Source: Porogramme epimiltina
Taxonomy: Eukaryota > Basidiomycota > Agaricomycetes > Polyporales > Polyporaceae
Direction of reading: 5' to 3'
Assembly: GCA_900155495.1 (NCBI GenBank)
Contig: FTLJ01000726.1
Coordinates: 1-46,904, forward strand
DNA: 46,904 bases
Of this stretch, positions 10,547-21,022 are shown piece after piece. Both the position numbers and the translations under genes were made by a program. The stretch's first letter is position 1. The number at the start of each line of letters is the position of its first letter. The notes below the pieces were generated by a model. The model was given only the letters and a program-made list of their open reading frames with translations, ran no database searches and was not told the DNA's origin.

Positions 10547-11864
10547 TGGATGTGTGGTAGCGAGAAGGGGATTGTGCTAGGGATATCAGTTATGCAGGTC
10601 TGGGGGAAGGTCAGGCACTTTTATACGCCGCAATGTGACGGACGCACAGTGATGCACAGGTCTCTGGCACGAAGCACTGAAGAGATGAGGGTCTGAGTCG
10701 CCGGTCTAAGGTCCCTTCGTAGGCTGTTGACATCGCCGCGGACTCTAATGTGGAGACCCACGGAGAGCCCGTAAAGCCGGGGCGACATCAGTTATTCGCA
10801 CCGGGCGTGCGTGACCGCGCGTCGAGTTCTGCAGCGCGCATACCGGTCCTGAAGCTTAGGGGCGTTCCCGGAGCTGGTGGTGGATCTACACGGTGGATGC
10901 CTACATTGCCAGCGTCTCCTGATCCACATCGACTCCCGAAGAACAATCTTGTTACGCGGCTTACTCCTAGGCTAGTTCCGTCGCAAAGTCCGATGCGGTG
11001 AGATGCTATACACACATGTCAAACAAGACGTCAGAAGTAAGAGCATGAAACACAGCCCCTACAACTAGGGAGCCCTCGCGGAGAAGGGAGGTACTCACAT
11101 CAGTCTCTCCAGCCATTAGGCCAACTCATACCGTCTCTTGAGCTTGATACTACCCTTGCCAGCGGTACTTCCATCGTTGCTTTCGTCAATACGTCATTAA
11201 TGCGAGATGTCTGAGTATCGTCCGGCACAAGGTGAGAGACGGCAAGACTATTGAAGGAAACCCTCGGGGTCTCATTGACACGAATGCACACGGAAGAAGG
11301 TTGAGGTGAGATGCTGATTTGGTACGCGATCGCAATGCCGTGGGGAGAAAATGACTGCATAGCCATTGTGAGATGTGGAGAGACGATAGTCCGTCATGGA
11401 CGTCAATGGGGAAGTGAGAGGCTCTCTGCCCTTCGTTGTATTTATGCTAGGCGCTCGGAATCAATTCTCGTTGCCAAATTGAATTACTAGTCAAGCATGG
11501 TACATTATTGACAGAACATTCACTAAAAATCATGAGCGAGACCCATATATTCTGGCCTATGGCATGCATGTCACTGAATGCACGGAGGAAGACAATTAGT
11601 TAGCGGCAACTCAGTACTCATCAAGACTTGGTGAACATGGTCTACTGACTCTACTCTGGCCCCAATAATAAGACGCTCAAACGTTCGGGCCGCCGTACCC
11701 GTGTGGAGGAGGACCGGAGCTCCGCGGCCGTCGGTTAGACAGTGGACCTGGTCACTGGTCACCGAGGCTGCCGTCGCAGCCGGGTGTGGGGTCAACGCGA
11801 CCGCCAGGGCTTCTTCTACCCTCACTCCGCGCATGTTCATCCCCCTCTTGCTTGATTAGCGACT
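10547..11864. other. Divergent intergenic region (1.3 kb), no gene seen
   Basis: This spacer separates the start codons of the reductase and the CoA-transferase and must hold both promoters. Short frames occur (for example 11100-11366 and 11571-11840 on the minus strand), but none shows a domain, a splice pattern or the codon bias of the neighbours. I see no repeat or RNA gene. Confidence 0.45.
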
Positions 11865-13664
11865 ATGGCCTCTGCTCTGTTGGCTCGTAGCACACTCCCT
11901 CGTTTTGCTTCAGCATCCCAACAGCGCGTCCTCCGAAGTGTCCGGTATCTCAATGCCGACCATGGACCAACTCTGCAAGGAATCGCACCACCCTTGCGGG
12001 GCATCAAGGTTCTGGACCTTACCCGGGTCCTCGCGGGGCCGACGGCCACGATGCTGCTCGCGGATTTGGGAGCGGACGTCGTGAAGGTGGAGGAGGTCTC
12101 AAGAGGTGACGATACGAGTGAGCCCACCGCATCGAATCACTAAACCCCGTCCACAGTGCGCAAGACTGACGTGTCTTGTGAGGATCATGGAACCCACCCG
12201 CTGCGCCTCTCCTGCCTGATGCTCCCGAGGAGGCAGCGCACCTCCCTCCGGAGTCGGCGTACTTCCTCGCCGTGAACCGCAACAAGCGCTCCATAACGGT
12301 CAACTTCAAGCAGCCGGAGGGGCTCGCGATCGTTCACAAGCTCGTGGAGCAATCAGATGTATTGGTCGAGAACTTTGTCTCCGGGAAGCTCGCAGAAATG
12401 GGGCTCGGGTGGGAAGACTGTCAACGAATCAACCCCAGGCTGATTTATGCCAGCATAACCGGTGAGTGCATTGCTTGTGTCCTGAACCTAAAGCCGACAT
12501 TGAGGCGTCCCACGCATGCGTTATCAGGATACGGTCAAACTGGGCCATACAGAAAGGCCGCTGGTTACGATGTGATTGTTGAAGCGGAAGCTGGTCTTAT
12601 GCACATGTGGGTGTCCATTCTCTCCGGCGGTAGCGAGAAGCTGAGGCAACATAGCACTGGGGAGCCAGACGGTCCCCCTTGCAAGGTCGGTGTAGCCGCG
12701 ACAGACATCGCAACGGGCCTGTATGCGCATGGTGCCATCATGGCTGGTTTGTTGTCGAGGGCGAAGACAGGAAAAGGGGTTTGGATAGACTGTAACCTGT
12801 TTGAGTCCCAGGTAAGTGCCTGTACCTTTATATCTCCAAACTGCGCTCAAACAAGTGTTCGATGGTAGCTCGCGGGGCTTGCAAACATTGCCTCTAATTA
12901 CCTGATTGCCGGCCAAGAGGGCGGCAGACACGGCACCTCGCACCCGTCTATTGTTCCCTACCAGGTATTCCCTTGCAAGGACGGCTTCATAATGATCGGG
13001 GCTGGAAACGACAAACAGGTTCGCTATGACGTCTTCAAACATGTTAGATTATCATGCTGATAGACAGATTGCTCTCAGTTCAAGCTCTTCGCAGAGACTA
13101 TTTTAGCGCGCCCCGACTTACCCACGGACCCCAAATTCTCCACGAACAAGGCCCGAGTAGCTAACAGACAGGAGCTAATTTCGTTGATCAACGAGACACT
13201 ACAAAGGGAGAACCGTGACCATTGGCTGGAAAAGCTCACCGGCTTAGGGTAGGCGCCATCCTGTCTTTGTCACTGGCTCCGCAGCTGATTTTGGGTCACA
13301 GTGTACCTTTCGGTCCCATTAACAATATACGGCAGACGTTCGCCCACCCACAGGTAGCTGCGCGACAGATGGTGACCGAGGTGGAGGTATGTCCGGAAAT
13401 GTCCGCGCCACAACGGTTTGAGGCTCACCAACTCCCACAGCATCCTCGAGCGGGCACAGTCAAACTCGTCTCACCGGCAGTCACCTATAATGGAAAGCGG
13501 ATGCCTATCACGAAGCCGCCACCCTATCTGTCGCAACATACTACCGAGGTAACACCTAGATACTCTCTGCGCCACTCCCACTGACTTATCTCCTTTAGGT
13601 CCTCGCTGAACTAGGATATAGCGGCGAGGCGATAGCAGAGCTTAGAGAGAAGCGTATCATCTAG
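11865..13664 (+). CDS. Family III CoA-transferase (CaiB/BaiF type), probably mitochondrial, 9 exons
   Basis: Exons: 11865-12117, 12183-12461, 12528-12606, 12655-12811, 12869-13018, 13079-13248, 13302-13386, 13441-13548, 13599-13664; 448 aa. The N-terminus is Arg/Ser/Ala-rich without acids (about residues 1-30), as in a mitochondrial targeting peptide. The family core follows: [58 protein letters not shown], then [18 protein letters not shown], where Asp about 221 matches the catalytic aspartate. [18 protein letters not shown] and [10 protein letters not shown] follow. The enzymes move CoA between carboxylic acids; the closest animal relative by overall pattern is SUGCT (succinate-hydroxymethylglutarate CoA-transferase). 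The acid used here cannot be read from sequence. The model closes in frame with canonical GT-AG introns. Confidence 0.92.
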
Positions 13665-14386
13665 GGCAATACAGAGTGTCCCACGATCATGTTACACTTG
13701 AGCTCCTTCCATGATAATGTCCTATACATGATTAAATCACCGCTGCTGTGCAGGCTGTACCCTGATCATTACATCCGTGAGTAGAACACTAACCTTTGTG
13801 GCGCTCACCGGAGGGGTAGCGGGCCGGGTCAACGCTCATTCCCGTTTTATCTACGCTGAGGTGTCAGGTGTGTGCTATCTAGCAAGAGCTGGCTTCTCCT
13901 CTCACCCCACTGCCTGGCTCTTCTCACAGTTCCTGGGTTTGATCTGAGACGCTACCGCCCGAGTTCGTTCTATTGCGTGCGGTCTGCAGGGCCAAGGTTT
14001 GTGGCTCTTCAAACGCGTCGTTGGTCGTACTGTATCCGTTTTCTGTACAGCCCACTCGCCTTCCGCGTCTTCCGCGACTCAGGCCGCTGCCCATCGACGT
14101 CAGCGCAGACAGGATGACTCCGCTGTTCGCTTCTCATATCCTCATCCCGTCCCCCTGTTCATCATCACCTTGCGAAGCACCCCCCACCGAGAACATCAAA
14201 GATGGCTCATTCATCGCTGGGTTCCTTGTATCGGCGGAGCAGCGCCCGCCAGCCATCCCTCGCCGACAACTGGATACCGACAACTTTATCTAGCGTGGCC
14301 GACCCGCTCGATATCGAGCCCCCTTTCTCCCCACCACCGACGCACTGCGCGCACCTGTGCCCTCTCCTCTCCACCTCACCTCGCCA
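13665..14386 (+). promoter_or_regulatory. Upstream region of the first arrestin-like gene
   Basis: No convincing coding frame is present. The last 250 nt are C/T-rich, as is usual for leaders of highly expressed basidiomycete genes. No clear TATA box was found close to the ATG at 14387. Short overlapping frames here are poor in recognisable content and I treat them as chance. Confidence 0.4.
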
Positions 14387-16470
14387 ATGCGCCATCCGTT
14401 CGCCGCGGTGCAAAGCCCACGGCCGGCCTCGGTCATCTCCATCCTCTCGCGGCCGTCGACGCCCGACCGCGCAGGGCCGTCCCAGCCCGCCAAGCGGCGC
14501 CCATTCGATCCCGCGCCGCCGCCGGTGCCCCCTCTCCCGTCCATCCTGCCGATCAGCGACCTCGCTCCGAACCGAACAATATACGCCCCACAGGCACCGG
14601 CGAAGGGCGCGAACGTCGCGGGGCACTACGTCAAGCACTCGAGCAAGCTGACGCTGCTGCTGAGCGGGCAGCGCGAGGGGGCGTCCGTGCCGCTCTACTC
14701 GAACGGGGATACGATTGAAGGGATCTTGGCTATCGCACGGCCATCAGGGGTGCTCGCGCTCGACGTGAAGGTGTGTTCTTCTGTCTGTTGATTGCGAGGA
14801 CGCGGCGTCCTGAACGAGGCGATCCGACGTCCGCGTGCCACTCGTACGCCGACGACTCAACAGGTCGAGGGCACTATCCAAATCGAAGAGGTCGCTGGGG
14901 CGGGGTCAACTACAATCCGGGTCCTCGACGAGAGGATATACGCGTGGGATGCAGCGCGGAACGGTTCGTTCCCAACCAAGGCGACCTTCCGTTACATGCT
15001 GCCAGACGCGTACCTCGATCCGGAGGTGGGCAGCTATTACCCACTCCCGCCGACGTACGCGGAGATGCTTCATGGTATGCCGGGATTCTCGGTGCGGGTC
15101 GCGTACGCGATCGTCGTGAACTTGACGCTGCTGAGGGGGGCGTCCACGCTGTGGAGGGGAGTCAGCACGTACGTTACTTGGGTTCATCTAGCCGAGGAGC
15201 GTGTGCTGAGGACAGGCTGGCGCGCCCGCAGCATGAGAGTGCCGTTCCGGTACTCTACTCGGACGCGGCCATTACGCATAGGGCCCTTCCCACGGAGCTC
15301 GAGCTGGAAATCAGAGGAACGTCCGAAGACCGTGTTCAGGTTCCATATGCGTGCCGTGAACGAGGACGTGCCGCCCATCAAGGTACAGGTGAGCGCATAA
15401 CGTAGCCTCCCCGTCTCCGCAGCCCGGGGGTCTGACCGCGCTGCAGCTGTACCTGCCGTCATCGCAAATATGCCCGTACCAGGAGCCCATCCCGTTCTGC
15501 GTCACGCTCAGCGCCGAGTCCGAGTTCGCGCTCGAGCCCTTCGCCGACTACCGCCCCCTCCCCGCGTCCTTCCTCCCGCTCGCACCGACGCCGCCCGCGT
15601 ACTACGCGACCGCGCCCTGCGAGTCCGTGCAGACGCAGCTCTCCGCGCGCCGCGCCGCCGCGCGGTGCCCGCTCCGCATACGCGTGCAGCGCACGACGAT
15701 CGTCGACGCGCGCCGCGCGGCGTTCTCGCTCGGCTCCACCTCCAGCTTCAGCTCCAGGGCGCGCGCGGGCTCCGGCGCGAGTCTGCCCCCGGTCACCGGC
15801 GGGGGTGGGCCTCTGCAGCTCGGCCCCGCGATGAGCGCCGTGAGCGCGCACCTCCGCGGGCGCGCGAGCGTAGGCCGCGCGGTGCTCGGCGGGCTCGTCG
15901 GCGTTGGGCGGAGCCGGAGCCGGAGCCGCGGCGCGTCCGCTTCCGCCTCCGCACCTACGAGCGCGACGACGACGATGTCGAGCTACGAGAGCTCGCTCGG
16001 GGGCGCGGGGTCGGAGGAGAAGCTGGGCGCGGGGCCGGGGAGCTACATGTACAGCTCGCAGGCTATCGGGCAGGGCGTCGTGCACAGCGCGAGCCGGCGG
16101 GAGCCGTTCGCGCGCGAGCTCGTGTGGTCCGGCGCGATCGTGCTGCCCGCGCCGCCGAGGGGCGCGGAGGGCCCCGTCAGCGGGGCGTTCGAGGCGAGCG
16201 GGGTGAAGGTCGTGGTGAGTGGCTGTTCCCGCATCTTGCTGCCCCAGTTCCTTCAACAGCGTTCGACTGTTGGGGGGTGTGAGGGGATCTCGGGGTGGAA
16301 AGATGTGCTGACGGCTGTGGGCGCAGGACAGTATTTTGCTGCAGATCGACCCGCCGCCGGGATACCGGCCGCAGTACGTGCCGTTGGACGAGGCCATCCC
16401 GGTGCGGCTGACGTCGGACTCGGTGAAGTCGAGGAATTCGAAGGCTGTCCCCGTGTCGAGCGTGGGCTGA
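14387..16470 (+). CDS. Arrestin-like protein 1, 5 exons
   Basis: Exons: 14387-14770, 14864-15168, 15232-15388, 15447-16214, 16327-16470; 585 aa. A Pro-rich N-terminus of about 70 residues precedes an arrestin-like beta-sandwich (LTLLLSGQREGASVPLYSNGDTIEG, then DVKVEGTIQIEE). A second beta-rich half starts at VQLYLPSSQICPYQEPIPF. Between residues about 320 and 460 there is a Ser/Arg/Gly-rich low-complexity insert not present in the neighbour at 17686. A PPTY sequence (PPxY type, the class bound by WW domains of Rsp5/NEDD4 ligases) occurs at PLPPTYAEM, although it lies inside the folded part. Alpha-arrestins act as adaptors for ubiquitination and endocytosis of membrane proteins; a role here is inferred. 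Two intron positions, before VEGT and before LYLPSS, match the neighbour in place and phase. Confidence 0.82.
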
Positions 16471-17685
16471 GCGGGAGTGGGTGTGGTCGAAGTGTGCGAC
16501 GCCTGGGAAGCCCGGGTCTGGAGCTTGTCATGCGCGCCATTCAATTTGGTTTGGGTTTAGCCTCGGTGGACGCTCGTTTGGTTCTCCCTCGGCACGTCCG
16601 GGCGCCTGCTCTGCGGGCTGCCTGCGACTCCCTATGACGACGAGAATTTCGGAAGGGGTGTTTGGAGTATACTTATCAGCATTGCGGAGAAGGAATGTAA
16701 TATTTAGCCACCATTCTGTGCGATATGTGACTCGGGCGTTGAGTAAAGCGGGCTGAGTGTGCGCAGCAAGGGTGGGAAGGTCCTGCTATTTCGGGGGCGG
16801 CATGGGTATCTCGCCCAGCGCCGCCACTGGGGGCCTCCACATGTCCCTCCGGTCCTCCACATGCTCCCTCTGTTCTCCTGATGCGAACTCCCCACCGTCC
16901 GCCGTTCTCGCCCGCCCACGCACGCGGCGTCCGCCCTTCGCGGGCAATGGAAGGGCCTCTGCGCGCGGAGCAACGTTCGTTCGCGGCGAAACCATCTGCT
17001 CCATCGCTGCACGCAGACGACCGCCAGTGCCCGAGTTCGCCCCGGTATAGCACAAACATAGCGGCAGCGCGTCGCTGACCGGCCGGGCGCGCGGGCGCAG
17101 ACAGGCAAGACTGAGACCCGGGAGGGCTGGGGGCGCGAATGGAAGACGGCGGCGCGGCCGCAACGGGACGACGTGGACCAGGTGGGCTGTCAGCGGAGAC
17201 GCCGGGGGCCGCGAGCACGCAGCAGCGGAGGACGCGCGGGGGCACGCCACACCGAGGGTGAGATACGAGCGTTCAAACATATCGCATCAGGTCCCGCGCA
17301 TCCCCACACACCCACCTAGGGCCAGCATCCGGTGCACGGCGCCATATGCTTGCTTGGCTACCCTTAGTCACCGCGCCGTCTCTACTGTGCTCCCGCTCCC
17401 CTCCGCCCTCCTCTCCCATCGCTCGCCTCCCACCGCGCTCCTTACGCTCGACCTCCCAGGTCGCCCGCTTTTCTCTTCGCCCGGTCCGCCGCGCTCACCG
17501 CCCCCAAGACCAAGCCCAAGCCCAAACTTTCAGCACACCACTAGCCGTGCACGACCGCTTCGGCTCCGGACACCCGACCTCCGACAGCCGACTCCCGAGC
17601 CCCCCACACCGCCCAAGAGGCCGCAACAGCACCAGCAGCAACAGCAGCAACCGCCGCAGCCCGAGCCCGAGCCCAAGCCCAAGTC
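16471..17685. other. Spacer between the two arrestin-like genes, with repeat-rich leader
   Basis: No gene is visible in the first 800 nt. The last 180 nt before the ATG at 17686 are C-rich and repetitive: CCCAAG/CCCGAG units near 17505-17525 and 17660-17683, and CAG/CAA triplets near 17627-17650. They would form the 5' leader of the second arrestin-like gene. A frame at 17258-17791 reads through them as poly-Gln and Pro-Glu repeats, but it runs out of phase with the real gene and I treat it as spurious. Confidence 0.5.
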
Positions 17686-19533
17686 ATGTCGACGACGAGC
17701 CTGCCGAGCTACGTCCCGCCGCCGCCGTCGTTCTCCCGCACGCCGTCGTACACGGCGGAGCCGCAGGCGTACGAGCGGCGGCTCGCGCTGAACCGCCCCG
17801 CGGCGCGGCCGTCGGGCGACTTTGTGAAGCAGGCGCGCGGCGCGAGCCTCCGCCTCTTCGCGCAGGAGGACAACGTGAGCCTGCCCGTGTACGGGTGCGG
17901 CGCCGCCGTCGAGGGCGAGGTCGCGCTCGCCAAGACCGAGGGCGTGACCGCCGTGGACGTCAAGGTGCGTGCTCGTTTGTTTTTGTGTGCGCTCGTGCGG
18001 GTGACCGCGAGGGTGCGCGCGGGTTGGGGGGCCAGAGGGGCTGATGGTTTTTTTGTTTTTTTTTTTTGCTGCGTCTCCGTGCGCGGTGCGGGGGACGTGC
18101 AGATCGAGGGGAGCCTGTGCCTGCGCGAGGTTGGGGAGGGCGGGACGACGACACACAAGCTGTGCCTCACGACGGTGACGCTGTGGAACAAGGAGACGGA
18201 CACGCAGCCGTGCCCGCCGACGCTCAAATTTAGCCTCACGCTTCCTACCACGTTCTCGGACGAGAAGGACACATACGTGAGTGCGGACCGTGCCGATTTG
18301 TCACGCGTAAACTGAGCTCCGTGGGTGGTGTACACAGCCGCTTCCGCCGACCTTCGATGTACACCTGTCGGGTGTACCTGGATTCAATGCTACGATTGAG
18401 TATCGAGTGAGCTCCATCATAACGAAGAACAAGGCGACGAGCCTTCTGCGTCTCGGGGGCGGGTAAGCTGTTCATACCCCTCGCATAGATCTCGCGAAGT
18501 TGACGGTCTGCTCCAGGAATGTGTCCACCCCCTTCATCTACTATCCCCGTTCGCGACCGGCCGTCCCGTTACCTCCGGCGATGCGGCAGTCGTTTGAAAC
18601 GTTCAGGTTCATCGAGACGGAGGACTGGCGCTGCTCAGAGGCGACGATGAAGGCGCGCATATCGGGCGGGAAGGACATCCTCTGTCAGGTGAGTGCGCAC
18701 ACCACAGTTATAACATACCGACCCCTGACGGGAGCGCGCGCGCGCGCGGTGGCAGCTGTACATACCCGCGTCACGGGTGTTCAGCATCACCCAGCCGATC
18801 CCGTTCCACATCACGTTCAACTCGTCGGCGTTCTCGCTCGCGGCGTTCATGCCGTACGGACCGACCGCGTCCATCCTGGCGCCGAACAAGCAGTTCACGC
18901 GCATCCGCGTCCTGCGGCAGTCCATCGTGGACGTCCGGTACGACACATGCGCGCGCGCGTTTGTACGGCGCCCTCCTTTACGAGAGCTGACCCCCGATTT
19001 GTAGTAATGCGCTCATTCTGGGCACGAAGACGGACATCTGGCGGGTGGACACGATAGGAGAGGGAGAGTTCAAACACTCGGTGCGCACTCGTGCCCTCAA
19101 TCTCTCTTGGCGCGCAGACGTAATTGAACCTTTTACTTGCCGTAACTAGGGCGATGGGCCCGACTGGCTCTGCTTCAACGGCGAGATCCGGCTGGACGAG
19201 GAGGTCAAGGTCGGCGGGTTCAAGGCCGGCGGGCTGAGCGTCAAGGTACGCTAGGCCCTTTAGCAGAGAGGCTATCCTCTCCTTCTCGCGCGCGGAAGGC
19301 TGATCTCGTGCCCCCCCCCTTCCCCCTCCCGTCTCCACCTGCAGGACTTTATTGAGCTGACGATGATCCCGCCGGACCCGGCGAAGGCGCCGTTCCGCGA
19401 GATGCGGCTCGTGGTGCCGGTGCGGCTGACGACGGACCCGTACTCGGCCGACGGGTCGATGCAGGGGGCGGTGGTGGACGAGTTTTCGACGCCGTCGACG
19501 CCGCACTCGGCGGAGGCGCCGCACGCCATGTAG
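17686..19533 (+). CDS. Arrestin-like protein 2, 8 exons
   Basis: Exons: 17686-17964, 18103-18276, 18338-18462, 18517-18688, 18756-18937, 19005-19080, 19150-19245, 19345-19533; 430 aa. The arrestin N-like half shows NVSLPVYGCGAAVEGEVAL, DVKIEGSLCLREV and LKFSLTLPTTFSDE. The second half starts LYIPASRVFSITQPIPFHI and includes DVRNALILGTKTDIWRVDTI and GDGPDWLCFNGEI. This is the compact form usual in agaricomycetes. An LPSY near residue 6 could be a variant PY motif; the PPTY of the first copy is PPTF here. No membrane segment is present. It was probably formed with the upstream gene by an old tandem duplication. Intron 1 holds a long T tract (about 18047-18067) and intron 4 a run of alternating GC (about 18734-18748). 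Confidence 0.87.
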
Positions 19534-20854
19534 AGCGTGTGCGCGTCCGCCGGGCGCGAGGTGGCGCGCGGGGTCGGGCGGGCGAGACTCGAGAGGGCGC
19601 GCCGCGCGGCCCCGCCGAACGAAGATCGTGACCAATGTTGTAGCATACGAGGGAACATCAGACTCTGGAATGGACACGGACAAATGGAACCGCACGTATA
19701 CCCACGCCAACCAGCGGGCTGTTCACGACGGGTGTATCGGGATGAACGGTGCGTGTGTGGTGTTTTTCTGGATCTCCGGATGTGCACCTTGGCAGGTGCT
19801 GTGTCGGACGGACGGGCCTGAGCGACGCAGGTGCCGCGGCGTGCACGCTAGCTGCTGGTTATGGTCAGAATAGAGCGGTCGGGGGTACGGATCGAACAAC
19901 GGTGGCCTGGGCCTGGGCCGCGCTACAGGCATTTTTGAGGCGTGAGGGCGGTGGCTGTACGGGCCTGTAAGTCTCTTTCCGTCGCTCTTGCACTGGAGCG
20001 GGCGCGCTGACACTCCGCCGCGAATATGCACAGACGCCTCTGCGAGACAGACAGGACACGGTGCCTGTGGGAGGGGGGTGGGGGGTGGGGCGACGAAAAT
20101 TTCGACCTTCGCCCCCCTATCTCTTTCTCTTCTGGACCCGCGTGGCGTGGCTACAGATCGTCAGCATGATGGAATGTTGGAGAGCGCAGCTGCGGTGCTA
20201 TTTCCCTCTCCTCCCAGGCCGCGCCTGCAGCGACCGACGGAGGCCTTCTGGCGCAAACACAGTCGTCACGGGCCAGGCACGGGGGAGCGGCCACGTGGGG
20301 TGGGCGCCGGGGAAGGGGGGGCGACGGACTCCGCCCGCGGGGCCGCGCGCGGACGGGCGACGGGGTGCAGTCTCGAGGCTCGCGTGCGGAGTGGGGAGAT
20401 GGGCGCCTGGGCTGGAAGGGTGAAGAGGGGGGGGGAGGCCGCGGGACCTGTTCGGATCGCGGGGTGGGCGGAAGCGGGGTATGCCACATTTTGGGCGCAC
20501 TGGGCGGGGGAGGGGGCGTGACCGTGTGTGCGCGCGGGACGACAGAAAATGGGGAGCGGCGCGGTGCTCATGTGGCCGTCCGTCTGCCCGCGCGAGCGTT
20601 GGAGAAGGCGAAGGCGATGGCGATGGCGATTCGGAAGGAGGGGTGCCAGCTGCGATGCATGTCCCTTGGCCCTTGGCCCTTGCACGTCACCCGGCTCCGC
20701 TGGAATTCGACGCTGCGCGGCGCGCGACAAGACTCCGGCCGCGCCCCCTTCCCCCGCGCCGTCCTCTCGACCCGCACCGGGGTGATGTGCGCCGCCGCTC
20801 TCTGACAGAAGCTCGTTTAATGGACTGCGTCCGTTCCCGGCCTTCGCTCCCAGG
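19534..20854. other. Long GC-rich intergenic region, no gene seen
   Basis: This 1.3 kb holds G-rich tracts on the plus strand (near 20070-20095 and 20420-20520) and many long overlapping frames caused by the lack of stop codons in GC-rich DNA. None has a recognisable domain or a sensible splice pattern. The right end is the upstream region of the GH30 gene. Confidence 0.5.
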
Positions 20855-20861
20855 TATATAA
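20855..20861 (+). promoter_or_regulatory. TATA box of the GH30 gene
   Basis: The heptamer tatataa lies 168 nt before the GH30 start codon. It is followed by a strongly C/T-rich stretch (about 20862-21000) typical of a transcription start region and leader in basidiomycetes. Confidence 0.65.
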
Positions 20862-21022
20862 CCCTCTCCGCACGCGCCCCCAGAATTCACCTTCCCTCCC
20901 CCTCCAGCCCCCCCTTCTTTCCGACCCCACCTCTCTTCCCCTACTTCTACATTCCTTTCCAACACTAGCTCAGCCCCCGCCCGCACTACTACGCCTCTTG
21001 GACGACATCTCCCCGGTTCGAA

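Noticed and set aside
5644..13664. Secondary-metabolite cluster around the enoyl-reductase-like gene
   Set aside because: No polyketide or peptide synthase, terpene cyclase, P450, transporter or pathway regulator is nearby; the neighbours are housekeeping genes.
19880..19960. String cggatcgaac resembling a minus-strand tRNA T arm
   Set aside because: No D arm or acceptor stem can be drawn around it on either strand.
20151..20986. Several overlapping frames in the G-rich region before the GH30 gene
   Set aside because: All are low-complexity, conflict with each other, and show no splice pattern or domain; stop codons are simply rare in this composition.
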